A stretch of 64,000 nt of DNA from Owenia fusiformis (Eukaryota; Annelida; Polychaeta; Sabellida; Oweniidae), in assembly GCA_903813345.2 (NCBI GenBank), contig CAIIXF020000010.1, positions 742,001 to 806,000 on the forward strand, in the 5' to 3' direction. Made by a program: the position numbers and the translations under genes. Under the pieces are notes generated by a model, which worked only from the letters and a program-made list of their open reading frames with translations, did no database searches and was not told the DNA's origin. This document shows, one piece after another, positions 24,653-37,112 of the stretch (position 1 is its first letter; each line of letters starts with the position of its first letter).

Positions 24653-26224
24653 ATCTCATATATCACATTTGTAGGTCTTTTAAATCACATTCCTATTAGT
24701 TGTTAATCACATTCCTATAAGTTGTTAATCACATTCCTAATGAGAAGTTGACTAATATTTAATTTGGTTCAGTTATATGCCACATTGACAAGTTCATGAT
24801 ATCTCTTAGTTTATAATCTTTAAGAATATACAAAGTTGCACATTCCATAATCTACAGTCACACATTCTGATAATATACATGTACAATATAATTATTTGGA
24901 ATAATGTCTTCAGTATTTACAAGTAGGAAATGTGAACTATGATAAATCAGAAAATGCATGTGAGGTGATTGTATTATTAGAATATGAAGGTATTAAGGTG
25001 TTTTAAAATCTTGTTTGTTCAATTTGCATTTAAGTAGGCAGATCATAATGAAGATTCTAAAAGTTTTCCCATTCTGCCCACCTTAAGACTCATCCACTCC
25101 AACAGATTCCATGATCTTAACTGTGTATTTTGTATACAGGAAAATGTATATTATGTAAATGGCATGTAGGATTTCTTGAACAGACCCAAGATTAAAATAC
25201 AATGTAATGTAAGATGTTGGCCCTACATTAGACTCAATGAAGAGAAGGATATTGTAAACCAAACTGACTATTATGGACTATCAGCCCAACACATTTTCAA
25301 TAGAAATGATAGTGATTTATTCTAAGTTGTTCAGCTGGAAATATATGCGCTAGAATTCATGGTGATAGAATTAGAGTGAGGTATTTGCAGAACTTCGATA
25401 TAAAAGAAAAGAGAGGGAGTAGCATAATGTACATTATAAGAATGACATGAGGCGGTTGTGCTTGTTCTCTTATTTGTCAACACATGAACAAAAAAATGAT
25501 ATACAGCTGTGAATTGTGTTTATTGTACTTTGTACATGTTTATTGTACATTGCACATGTTTATTGTACCTCATTCATTATACAATCACAAATATTCATTG
25601 TACAATCACAGATTGCCATAGTTAGCTAGGACAGTGATTCAATAAGAGATGAAATGCTTGAAACTGAAAGACAATTTAACACATATGTTTAAATGAAGGG
25701 GACTGAGGTGTTAACTAACAACACTATCTATTGACTTGATGTCTGGATAATTGCTAGACTATCTAATTAAGTACTAGTAATCTAAACATAGTATTTATAT
25801 GTAGCTTGAACTTATTTGTTCACAAAATATGCTTTTTGTTTAACCAATGCTTTTATTTGGTGGTAGATGTGTAGCTGAATTTTTGAATTCTGGAAGTTAT
25901 TTTTCTGTACATGTATTATTGTACACTTGTACAGTATTAGATCTTATAAATGTCTGAAAGCATTAATACATGGTTCCTATCCAGGCCTCATCCTATTGTG
26001 GGCTTGTACATGTACATGGGATTGTCAGCTCAATGAGGGGTATCATCAACTCAAAACAAGGCCTCATTTTTAATGCAGCCCTTTGCAGTAGCTATGATAC
26101 CATGTACAAATGCATAATACAATGAGGCCTGGAGTGCAGCTATCTGATAAATGTGCAATCAAACTTTCAACTTTGTAAATATACAATGAGCATATGCAAT
26201 TTATATGTCGTAATAACTTGTGAT

Positions 26225-27845
26225 AGATTTACTGTATATGTTAAAAAATACATATAGTGCTACAGGGCAGTAGTACAGATTAGGTAAACATTACTACAGT
26301 AGTACAGTTTATAGCTAATGGTGCTGTAGTATAGTTTATAGCAAATAGTACTGTAGTACAGTTTATAACTAACGGTACTGTAGTACAATTTAAAGCTATC
26401 AGTCTGTACAACAGATTATAGCTAATAGTACTGGAGTACAGTTTAAAGCTAACAGTACTTCAGTACAGTTTAAAGCTAACAGTACTTCAGTACAGTTTAA
26501 AGCTAACAGTACTGTAGTACAGTTTAAAGCTAACAGTACTGTAGTACAGTTTATAGCTAACAGTACTGTAGTACAGTTTATAGCTAATAGTACTGTAGTA
26601 AAGTTTAAAGCTAACAGTACTGTAGCACAGTTTATAACTAAAAGTACTGTAGTACAGTTTAAAGCTAACAGTATTTCAGTATAGTTTAAAGCTTACAGTA
26701 CTGTAGTACAGTTTTAAGCTAACAGTACTGTAGTACAGCTTAAAGCTAACAGTACTGCAGTACAGTTTATAGCTAACAGTACTGTAGTACAATTTAAAGC
26801 TAACAGTCTGTACAACAGATTATAGCTAATAGTACTGGAGTACAGTTTAAAGCTAACAGTACTTCAGTACAGTTTAAAGCTAACAGTACTGTAGTACAGT
26901 TTAAAGCTAACAGTACTGTAGTACAGTTTATAGCTAACAGTACTGTAGTACAGTTTATAGCTAATAGTACTGTAGTAAAGTTTAAAGCTAACAGTACTGT
27001 AACACAGTTTATAACTAAAAGTACTGTAGTACAGTTTTAAACTAACCGTACTGTAGTACAGCTTAAAGCTAACAGTACTGCAGTACAGTTTATAGCTAAC
27101 AGTACTGTAGTACAATTTAAAGCTAACAGTCTGTACAACATATTATAGCTAATAGTAATGGAGTACAGTTTAAAGCTTACAGTACTTCAGTACAGTTTAA
27201 AGCTAACAGTACTGTAGTACAGTTTAAAGCTAAAAGTACTGTAGTACAGTTTATAGCTAACAGTACTGTAGTACAGTTTATAGCTAATAGTGCTGTAGTA
27301 AAGTTTATAACTAAAAGTACTGTAGTACAGTTTAAAGCGAACAGGAGAACAGTTTATAGCTAATAGTACTGGAGTACAGTTTTAAGCTAACAGTACTGTA
27401 GTACTGCTTAAAGCTAACAGTACTGCAGTACAGTTTATAGCTAACAGTACTGTAGTACAGTTTAACGCTAACAGTACTGTAGTACAGCTTAAAGCTAACA
27501 GTACTGCAGTACAGTTTATAGCTAACAGTACTGTAGTACAGTTTAAAGCTAACAGTCTGTAGAACAGTTTATAGCTAATAGTACTTCAGTACAGTTTAAA
27601 GCTAGCAGTACTTCAGTACAGTTTAAAGCTATCAGTACTGTCGTACAGTTTTAAGCTAACAGTACTGTAGTACAGTTTAAAGCTAACAGTACTGTAGTAC
27701 AGTTTAAAGCTAACAGTACTGTAGTACAGTTTATAGCTAACAGTACTATAGTACAGTTTAAAGCTAACAGTACTGTAGTACAGTTTATAGCTAACAGTAC
27801 TATAGTACAGTGTATAACTAACAATACTGTGGTACAGTTAAGGCA
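26225..27845. repeat. 27-bp minisatellite with near-palindromic core
   Basis: About 60 copies of a 27-bp unit whose core reads AGTACTGTAGTACAGTTTA and is followed by AAGCTAAC. The core is close to its own reverse complement. A variant block with CAGTCTGTACAACAGATTATAG recurs about every 320-430 bp (near 26396, 26806, 27124 and 27546), showing higher-order duplication. The 9-codon period leaves open frames on the minus strand (LYYSTVSFK repeats) that are not genes. Confidence 0.93.
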
Positions 27846-28318
27846 TAATACTATTACAAATGATGATTTTTTGTACAATGAAAATGAGATTCTACCACAA
27901 CTTGATTTTTGTAACATATAATATGTTGTAAAAATATGTTACTAAAAGGGCAGTGTCAATATTTTGATGAACAATATACAGTTTTACAAAACTATTAAGT
28001 ATGTTAGGTGAAAGTGGAGTAAAAGTACATCAAGTTTTTTATGTTGAATCAGAAAAACCAATAAATTGCCAAATAAAATTGAGAAAAGAAAGAATTGAAT
28101 CTGAAGTATAACTGATATTTTGAGATAACATCACAATATTGACTTTGACCCTGCTATGTATTTATTTGTATGTATATTGTATAATGTATTATTCCATGTA
28201 GTGCTGGCACTAACTATCTCATAATTACAATGTAAGCTGTAATGTATAAAGCTATATTGATCGGAATTATTAATTGGGGAAACATATTAAGTTTTGTTTA
28301 TAATTGCACCTTCTAATA

Positions 28319-28809
28319 GAGTAAAACCAGATAAAAGTGGAACACCTCTGAAAGTTGAACACTTCTGAAAGTGGAACACTTCTGAAAGTGCAATTCCTCT
28401 GAAAGTGGAACACTTCTGAAAGTTGAACACTTCTGAAAGTGGAACACTTCTGAAAGTGCAATTCCTCTGAAAGTGGAACACTTCTGAAAGTGGAACACTT
28501 CTGAAAGTGGAACACTTCTGAAAGTGGAACACTTCTGAAAGTGGAACACTTCTGAAAGTGGAACACTTCTGAAAGTGGAATACCTCTGAAATTGGAACAC
28601 TTCTGAAAGTGGAACACCTTTGAAAGTGGAACACCTTTGAAAGTGGAACACCTTTGAAAGTGGAACACCTCTGAAAGTGGAACACTTCTGAAAGTGGAAC
28701 ACTTCTGAAAGTGGAACACTTCTGAAAGTGGAACACTTCTGAAAGTGGAACACATCTGAAAGTGGAACACTAAGGTTGCAAAGGTGTTCCACTTCCACAG
28801 GTTTTACTG
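28319..28809. mobile_element. pogo-like MITE expanded by a 17-bp array
   Basis: Left end GAGTAAAACC and right end GGTTTTACTG are inverted and flanked by TA, as in the other family members. Between about 28335 and 28770 there are some 25 copies of a 17-bp unit, GAAGTGGAACACTTCT-like with an AAAG join. The GAACACCT word of the family is the seed of this unit. Three overlapping minus-strand open frames are by-products, since 17 is not a multiple of three and all frames stay open. Confidence 0.8.
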
Positions 28810-30221
28810 TATTAGTACAATACATAGGACATAAATGCATGGTTTACCATGACGATCAATAGTATATGATAACAGTCCATTGAAGCTTGCCGAATTGTAC
28901 AAAACATTTGTAGATTATATAGCACATTATGTTTGGGCTCTATTTGATTTCTCACGTTGTACAAATATGGACGTTTATATTGAAAATAAATGTTGAAAAT
29001 ATTTTGATTTACTTGACTTGTATTTTATTTTGAGGGAAGAGTGTTTTAGTGTGATATTTTCAGTTAAGTCGCTGTATTAGTCATAAGTTTAAAATTTTTT
29101 TTTTTATAAAATCATAGGAGTATATAGTTACATGAAATCTGAACATATTGCTTTATTCCAAAAAAACTTTCATACTATGATGGAACAGCACATTTCCATA
29201 TGCGAGAACATATTACACAAATATACATGAACATATTTCACCAAAACATACAAACAAGAAAATTAATTTGATATGAATATAATTTTTATTTCATCTCCAT
29301 TTTCCTAATTCAATATGATAATAATAAATAATGATTAACTTTATTCACAGAATTTTTGTAAAATTTAAACCAGTATCGTATACTGAATTTCCCTGTTGGT
29401 GAAAGTATATAATAAATAAGGTGAAATTCTATAATCCATCTTCCTTGAACTCATCATAAGCTAATCATATTATGCATTAAGTGACTTTTGTAGATTCATT
29501 ACTTACATTCAGGTGAAAATGATCTAAGTTGCTGTTGCTTATGATATAAAGGTTAAATCTGAATCTGCAACTCAAAGTGATCTACCCACCCAATGACTTA
29601 TTGGAAGAAACACTGATCACAATATAGCACCCAAGGGTGCAACAACTACAATATAAGGCATTAACATGCAAAATATCACCATCACCAAAATTGGGACCAT
29701 AACAATATGTTACCACTTTTTGGTGGTGACAGTGACATAATAATGCCATAAAAGGGGGATATCCAAGAATTCATAAATGAACCCAACTTCATGTAGAGGT
29801 TCATCTTTACATGGAAATATGTTCATCTATGAATTCTGGGATATTTCCCTCCTCTGTCATTGTCTCACACTGGTACTGCATTTCATACAAAATGATCTGA
29901 ATTTATATCCAGGGTTGTTTTCAATGGCTGGTCCATTGGCCAGTGCCATATTAACTTGATAAAGTTGTTGGCCTCCTAAAGTTGAGCATATTGATCTGTC
30001 AATGTATTTTATGACTGCAGGAATACATACATGGTTCAACAATATACCATTCAATTATTTTGAACATATTTAAATAGCTGTGCAACTGGATTTTAATGCC
30101 ACCCCCCCCCCCATCATTCACCAAATTAATGGTCTGATGATGATGAATTAAATTCAATTGGCACCACTCCTCATATCATTTGATTTACATTGCCTATATT
30201 TTATAACATAAATCAAGTCTG

Positions 30222-33200
30222 TTATATCAAAGTCACTTTCAGTTCGAATGGGGTCTCTGTTGCATCTATTGGTTGTCTGAACAACTGGGTGTGTTGCCAG
30301 GCACAGTCCCCGTTACCTCCACTCAATTTGGCTGTTAACGTTACTCTCTTCTTTCCTTCCATTTCAGTTATAGTCTTTCTATTATTGGCTGCAAGTAAAA
30401 ACATTCTAATGTGATCTACTACCTCTTTGATTCAACATGAAATATTTTCCGATGTGTGATCTAAGAGTCCAACTTCAACTATGATCTATTTTAACTCTTA
30501 ATGGCTTTCAACTGAAATCTGTTTAGGAGAGAGCTGAATCAAAAAGTATTAACCTTCATCATTTAAAGATTGATGTCTGAATATTTCTTTGGAACCAAAA
30601 TTAATCATAGAAAACCTGACACAGGCATTTTATTCAACTCATCTGACCAACACACAAACTATTTTACCCCTGACTGAGCCTAAGGATTTATGAAATGTGC
30701 TCAAGATATCCTATGAAATGTGCTCAGGATATCCTATGAAATGTGCTCACCTGCTACTGGAATGCATTGGTCATCAGCACACAGAATCCATGTCACCTTG
30801 CCATTCTCATAGGTCTTGCTACACACCAATATCTCAATACTATCTACTGCTAGGCCAGAATCTGGAAAATAAATATATATTTCAAATTAGAAAATACTGT
30901 CTATGGGGTATACTTGGGAGATCTATTTCAGACTATTTGTCAAAATACTTAATAATTTACTTTCAGCTTTCAATGTAATTTTAGATCAGTTCATATCGTG
31001 TCTTTATATGAGCAGCACATTACATCTGAAGTAGCTATACCTGAACAATCAAGCGTCCATGATATACTTGCAGAAGGGGTGCCCTCAGTTCTAGCTAGAT
31101 ATACCATATTCCAGTCTCTCTCCTCCTGAAATCACCAGCGCCCATTATATGAAATCAATGGGCTTTTTGGATAATATCTTTGTTATTGCAATATTCATTT
31201 ATATCTTTGCAGAAGAATTGAATTAACATTTCTAATTTCATACTACTGTCTTGTGGTTGCTCTTACATGTATGTTTTCTTCATACTGATACTGTATATAC
31301 AAAGTGAGCCAAAAAAAGTCTCAAATTTTGAATTGGGGATGATATTTTTTAATATGCATATTTTAAAAATATTTTTAATGGAGATGCAGGATCACCTTAA
31401 CAATTGTTCCTGATGGCCGGTGCTCACAAATTTTCAAAGCTGTTCAGAACCTAATGCTTCATGCCCATGAGATATAATCCTTCATGATATTTCTTAAGTT
31501 GTTTTTTAATGCATACTGTTTCTCTTCATGATAATTGACAATGATTCAAGCGATGAACCACATCCAGTAACATCCCTTACTCTTTGCCTCTTCAAGTTTG
31601 CAAAAACTGTTAATCAGGCATGCATAACAATACTAAAATAGTTTTAGCACGCTCTTATGATTTCTATAAACTTACTTTTCTGAAGATGTTTTTGCATTCA
31701 GACAGCATTGAACTCCATGAGTTGGTGACCTCATTTCTCTCAGAGGGTCTGCAATATTTATCAAGTGCAGCACTGTATGTGATGTAGAACTCCTTATCAT
31801 GCTTTTCACTCTCAGTAAGTCTACAAAAAATATAAAACATAATCTTTTAGGATCTTGCTGGGGAAATATGACAACTTTTACTGAATAATTTTAAAGGAAA
31901 TTTAAAAATAATTTCCAATACAAAGACAACTGTATATACAAACACCTCTCTAATCCAATGTCTCTCTGGATTACACTTTTGTAAAACCTGGACATTTTTG
32001 TCACTTCAGACAGGTATATTCTTCCAATATTGTTTCTAGGATAGGATTGTGACTCACTTAAATACATATGGCTGAGCATCTGTTTTGGTTTCTCCTCTTG
32101 ATAACCTCCATGCAACGGACCCTGACTGGCGACCTTGACCTTCTGAAGCAGACGCAATCTTCGGAGTCAAGAATTCAACCATTTCAACAACTAATCTGTC
32201 CTGTTGATAGAATAAATGAATAAAAATACAATTTTTTAGTTTGAGGATATATCTGATTTTGTTGTTTTCATTTAGGACTGATTCGTTTTCACTTCTCGTC
32301 AGCCAAATGCATGTTAGTTCAATACTAGTGAATAGTGGTGTAAAGAGTGACTCAGGTCATCGACTAGAACTTGAATGAGCCTAGAAAATGATCAATCGAT
32401 TGAAAATTTAAAAATCGTGATTCTGAAAATATTTGAGAAAAATCACGATTTAGCCTCCATACTCACGATTTAAGCAAGGATTGTAGCTGCCTTAGCGTTG
32501 TTTCTAATAAATTACATACTTCTGACTATATTCTGCAGATTGTTTTGTTGATTTAATGGTCAGTTGATAAGAATAAAGAATGAGAATCGTATTCATTGTT
32601 TTTTGTGTTTGTTTATATCCAGTCTATCAAATGCACATGCGCAATGAATTTTGATGGAAGTGGGAATTGAGTGGTCATGAAACAAAAAGTCAATGTAAGT
32701 AGCAACAAATGCCTTGATTTGCCAAGTTCTAATTTTCTCAATTCTTTTTTAAAAATCGTCAAAATTGTCAAATTTATCTTTCTACTCGAGTAGATTTTGG
32801 TGGTGAGTCCCAACACTACTAGTAACTTTTCCTTACCTGCATAATTTTTTTCTTTGCTTCACTCATATTTTTCTGTTTCTCTGTCCTCATTTTGAATATG
32901 GTCTTCACCAACCAATCTTCCCGACACTCAATTCTCCGGGAGCGAACTTCTGTGTGTTTGGCAGAATACCTCCAAGTGACATCTTGGATATCATCGTGAG
33001 CAAATGCGATAATATACGACAGTTTCTTGCCCCAACCATGCTCATAGGTCAGTGGCTTATCACATTGATTTTCACATGGATCACAATGGAGCCATCTTTT
33101 GGCAGATTCCGAATAATATTCTGTCCAAACATGGTCAGTCCAGTCAAGCACGTAGCGAGCCTCAAGACCCACAGCACGACAACACAATGTGAAACAATTG

Positions 33201-34805
33201 GCCCATTCACCACATCGCCCTTTACGGGATTCAAGCAATTTCCCTGGGTGGTTATAACGTGGAAACTTCACAATCCTATTACAACTATTACATTTATATC
33301 CCTCCACCCTGCTGGCCCCCCACTTCAGATCCTCAACAGATGGCTCTAACATCCCTATAGATACAGTCTTACCCTTGCATAAATCACAAGGCTCTTGGTC
33401 AACCCACTTGAAAAACGATGTCTTAAACCAGTTCATTAATTCCAACAGGAGACAATCTGGCAGACCTGGGAGGTCTTTGGGATCTGTACAATTCTTTTTA
33501 GCATATTCAAGAGTCTTCTTGGCTTGAGCAGTGAGATCATCAAGTGGCATGGTGTCCCTTGCCTTCTGTTGTAGCACTGGGTCTTCATATATCATCACAT
33601 GCTCACTGCTGTTCTGTAACTTGGCATAGAACTTCATTTCCGAAGCCTGGAAAAGTAAACTCATAAAGGTGCACTGAAGAGAAGAATGATCCATATGGCA
33701 AAATAAAATAGACCTTTTTTACTGGGATTTGCATTCCTCCAAAAAATTATAAAATTGTACTTGTGTTTAAGCATGTAAAAGATGTTAAATTTACAAAAAA
33801 CTGGTGCCTAGAATTTAAAAATTAGCCAAACCTGAATATTTGGTGATTGTGCTGAAGGTGCAACAGAAGGTGATTGAGCTGGGACAATTGGTTGTGCTGG
33901 TTGCGTTGCCTCATGCTGCTTCATAGCAACAAGTCTTTCTTTTACCAAATCATTACGTATTTGAGTCATTTCATCCACATTTGAACCAAGAGGAAAGGTC
34001 AAGTTTTCACCATCCTAAAGCAAAGAAAACATATATAAAATTTACATAAAAAATATTGTACTTCATACAATCATGGTCAATCATCCAATGATGTTTGTCA
34101 TACATCACTAATAAATGTTTCATAATTACCTAAAAAAGGTATAAAGGTTTTCTTGGAATTCTGATGACTGAGCTTTATGAAGTGCGTAAATGTCAGATAC
34201 ATACAGTATACTCACGTCAGTTTTACAAACCTGGCTAAGCATTTGCATGGAAGTCAATTGGAAAGTTAGGAGGCTATATCCACCTCGTCTTGATATTAGA
34301 TTTCTTTACATGACAAAATCATGACGTCGTGTTTCATTTCGATCAAATTCTAGTCGCACGCAGATGTGTGATGTCATTGATACAAAGTAGCCATGGGAAT
34401 AAATGTATGTAATACTTCAGTTATGTCACTATGACGTGAAATATGCCTTTGATCTTGCCCAAATATAGAGCCTCCCAAGGTCAGCCTAAATTGGGAGAAC
34501 TCCGGCATATTTCACGTAATAGTGACATAACCTCTAAATATAGCACTTAAAAAGAGCGATTAAAGAGCATTCACCTCTTGGAATCCCATAGCAAAAAGAG
34601 TCTCCATAGCCCCTGTGACAGGAAGCAGCCTATTCTGTACCATCTTATTTCCTAGGCGCAAATTTCGATATTTAGGATTCTCAAAATTGTCCAGAATATT
34701 TGTTGCAACTTTAACAAGGACTTCAGAGGCATCAAGGAATGTTTCAGGGGGGTTGTTCTGAAGCTCCTGTACACACCAATGAGTTGAGCTGTTTACTGGT
34801 GCCAT
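30222..34805 (-). CDS. NGLY1: peptide-N(4)-(N-acetyl-beta-glucosaminyl)asparagine amidase (peptide N-glycanase)
   Basis: Cytosolic enzyme that removes N-glycans from misfolded glycoproteins exported from the ER. Coding exons, 5' to 3' on the minus strand: 34805-34575, 34014-33832, 33646-32837, 32200-32058, 31820-31676, 31125-31041, 30861-30751, 30388-30222. All phases join, giving 624 aa (human is 654). The PUB domain spans residues about 15-110 (NNPPETFLDASE, RLLPVTGAMETLFAMGF). The transglutaminase core lies in one 270-codon exon: zinc pairs CDLC (225/228) and CNSC (257/260), and catalytic Cys283 (GRCGEWANCF), His310 (WTDHVW) and Asp327 (HCDPCEN). The C-terminal PAW domain shows SGSVAWRLSRGE, WNMVYLARTEG and CAWQHTQLFRQP. 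A Pro/Gln/Ala-rich linker joins PUB to the core. The start at 34805 gives MAPVNSS, matching the short leader before PUB in other animals. Catalytically intact by eye. Confidence 0.97.
34420..34531. repeat. 112-bp inverted-repeat element in NGLY1 intron
   Basis: GTTATGTCACTATGACGTGA with following AATATGCC at 34420-34447 pairs with GGCATATTTCACGTAATAGTGACATAAC at 34504-34531, with one or two mismatches. The intron between the PUB exons otherwise contains nothing I recognise. Most likely a small MITE. Confidence 0.7.
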
Positions 34806-34825
34806 GCTGGTTAATGTAGCCGATT

Positions 34826-36195
34826 CTGAAAATAAATTCAATATTTTACACGTATATACATAATCTACATCATCTTGAAGTGTACTGTCCTAAAGAATTG
34901 CTAATCCCCCACTCTCCACCTTACAATAGATAATGAACGATCAACTAGACGGGGATGCTCGGGCTCTGATGAGTTGGACTATTGGAGTTTTGAGAAGACA
35001 ACATATTTCCTACTATCTCTACTAGTATCAAACGTCATAATAGCCATACATTTTGCAAGAAAAGTATCAATCCAACCCATTAAACATTTACCAAAGTACC
35101 CCTAATATTGTCACATTTATGCTACAATCACTCAGGTGTGAATAGGCTTAAAGGTTGAATAAATAGTGCAGAGACGTATCCAACGATCATGGTCCTGGTG
35201 TCAAAATATATCGAATTTTGAATATTTCATCAAGGCTAACATCTATTTTCATTAGCTACAAAGAAAACCCCCGAACGTACCTAATTTCTGCCGATATTCA
35301 CAATCACTGGCATCCTAAATCCCCGGGAATCTTCTCCCGACATCGACAGAAAAAATGCTCACGTACCTTTTAATGATTTCCCGGTTATATTGTCATTGGA
35401 TTCCAGCCCCGTTTTCACCTAACATTCTATCCAACATTCTGTTTCCTTTATACCATGCGCGTGTCAAGAAGACCTTGAATATGGGCAGATTTGAGGTGTT
35501 TTAGGTCTTAGATTGTTTTAGATCTTAGATTTTTTTCTTAGATTTTTCTTCGTCAGTGGATCTAATTAACTGCAAGAGTCGCTGGTAATAGACCATCAAC
35601 GGCGGTCATATCGTGTACCATGCATACGGTTATATCAGACAACCGCGGTTATTCTGTAACATGCGGTCTTACCTATCTCAGCTGCAGCAAGAATTTTAAA
35701 TGGCGGAGATTTAGAAATGTTTCAAAAAACAAAATGCGGGACGTCCAACCTTTCAATTGCTTATTTAGAAGTCTATTTGCAAGTCTGATTGGTGGTATTC
35801 GTCGACAAGTGCATATATTTAAGAAAATAGGTACATGTATGGCGAAGAAGACATTAGGCCAAACGTTGCACTAATAGCTCGGGAAAGGTAAAATGACTCC
35901 CAAATTTCTTCTATAGTCTTTATTCAACCTTTAATATTAGTTTGCTAAATGACACACATGGTCATAGACAAGATCACTACCCTGCCCCTTTCCCTCTATG
36001 AAATATGAAATGAATTTGCAAATTTAGACAAGAGATCAACAGTAGTTCTAGGCTTAGTTGCTGAGGAGTGATGAGTGCCAATGTATTAAAAACATCGACT
36101 ATCACTTCATTATCAAACCAGTATAAATATATAGTGATTCCACAGTATTATAGGCTAATTATTCAAAGCTTTAGTCTCAGACAAATTTTTCTTAC
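34826..36195 (-). other. probable intron 1 of NGLY1 (5' UTR intron)
   Basis: The first coding exon starts at an acceptor (TTTATTTTCAG, minus strand) at 34826-34836, so at least one upstream non-coding exon is expected; a candidate lies at about 36196-36240. Within this stretch, 35165-35310 resembles 11865-12010, a dispersed repeat. An 84-codon plus-strand frame at 35620-35874 has no family resemblance. Confidence 0.5.
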
Positions 36196-36240
36196 CTTCT
36201 TGCTAAACCGGAAGTGACAAACAACAAGAACAGACTAATC
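36196..36240 (-). promoter_or_regulatory. probable NGLY1 5' UTR exon and ETS-site promoter
   Basis: On the minus strand the sequence CACTTCCGGTTTAGCAAGAAG is followed by the donor GTAAGA (exon end at 36196). CCGGAAGTG (36208-36216, plus strand) is a consensus ETS-family site, common at TATA-less housekeeping promoters. Joined to the exon at 34825 it adds no upstream ATG. The exact transcription start is not visible. Confidence 0.45.
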
Positions 36241-36705
36241 GAACATTCTGATTGTTGTTCAACTGATCAAAGCATAATAACAACACATGTTACAGTGAAA
36301 TTATCATAAGGATGATATTTATTTATTTTTTATTTTAATCTGCAATATATTTAGTCTGAGGGTCAAATTCATTCCATACGATTGCAGTTTATGTTGATCG
36401 TTTATTTTGCGTAATCCAGTAGCTGATGCTGAATTTTTTCAAAAATGAAAATATTTTTAAGTTCGGTCAAAATCGAAGATTCGAACTGTGATCAGGTAAA
36501 ATTTGGTATTAATTTTAAACGAACATGAGCACATAATTGTTGCAAGCGTTTTTGTTATATCTAAGATGTCTGTGGTTGTAATTTTTCTCCTGACGTCGTA
36601 GACTTGCCCAAATAAGGTCTATTTCTACATCTACATCAATAATCCGCAAAAGGCTAATAATGGTCCAATGCAAAAACAGGTGGATTTACTCCGAAAGAAA
36701 CACAC

Positions 36706-37112
36706 TCACGCGGTACTAACTTCGACCGTTAATTTGAATTTTTGACCTACCAGATGCTCGAAAATCAAGGATTGTGAGTCTCATACTGCACCGTTTTTCT
36801 TCAAACTTCTACCATTAAAAGCAAAACAAAATTGCCTTTCTGTCGGTGCATTACTTTATTGTAAAGAGTCCCTCGTTCTCGCAGCGTTTTGGTCCCCAGC
36901 TGTTAGACGCCTTCTTACACCTGGGGCCAAAATGCCGCTGGAAGTAGGGACTCTGTTTAAAAGAATAATGTACCAACAGAAAGGGATTTTTGTTATGCTT
37001 TGAATGGAAAAAGTTTGAAGAAAATGGTGCAGTATGATACTCGTAATCCTTGATTTTCAAACATCCGGTAGGTCAAAAATTCAAATTAACGGTCGAAGTT
37101 AGTACCGCGTGA
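36706..37112. mobile_element. 407-bp foldback MITE
   Basis: Opens TCACGCGGTACTAACTTCGA and closes with the inverted copy ending AGTACCGCGTGA. Arms of about 190 bp meet near 36905, and CAC occurs on both sides. A separate inverted pair of about 30 bp (GGTCCAATGCAAAA...GGTGGATTTACTC at about 36662-36692 and 37711-37741) encloses it, so it may sit inside a second element of about 1.08 kb. Confidence 0.8.

Larger units (their letters stand above)
24653..30221. other. intergenic region with minisatellites
   Basis: Separates the voltage-sensor gene from NGLY1, which points toward it. It contains small direct repeats, including a two-copy block at about 24362-24443 with CACATTTGTAACACA and repeats of TTAATCACATTCCTA around 24680-24740. 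It also holds the 27-bp array and the 17-bp array listed separately. On the minus strand an AATAAA (TTTATT at 29285-29290) could serve NGLY1. A poly-C run lies at about 30103-30113. No supported exon. Confidence 0.5.

Noticed and set aside
26864-27115. Minus-strand frame LYYSTVSFK repeats
   Set aside because: A by-product of the 27-bp satellite.
28270-28840. Three overlapping minus-strand frames of 149-175 codons
   Set aside because: All frames of a 17-bp array stay open; the peptide repeats (FHFQKCSTFRSVPLSE) have no family and sit within a MITE.
32954-33349. 131-codon plus-strand frame
   Set aside because: Antisense shadow of the NGLY1 catalytic exon.
36851-37060. 69-codon minus-strand frame
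   Set aside because: Lies wholly inside the foldback MITE at 36706-37112.
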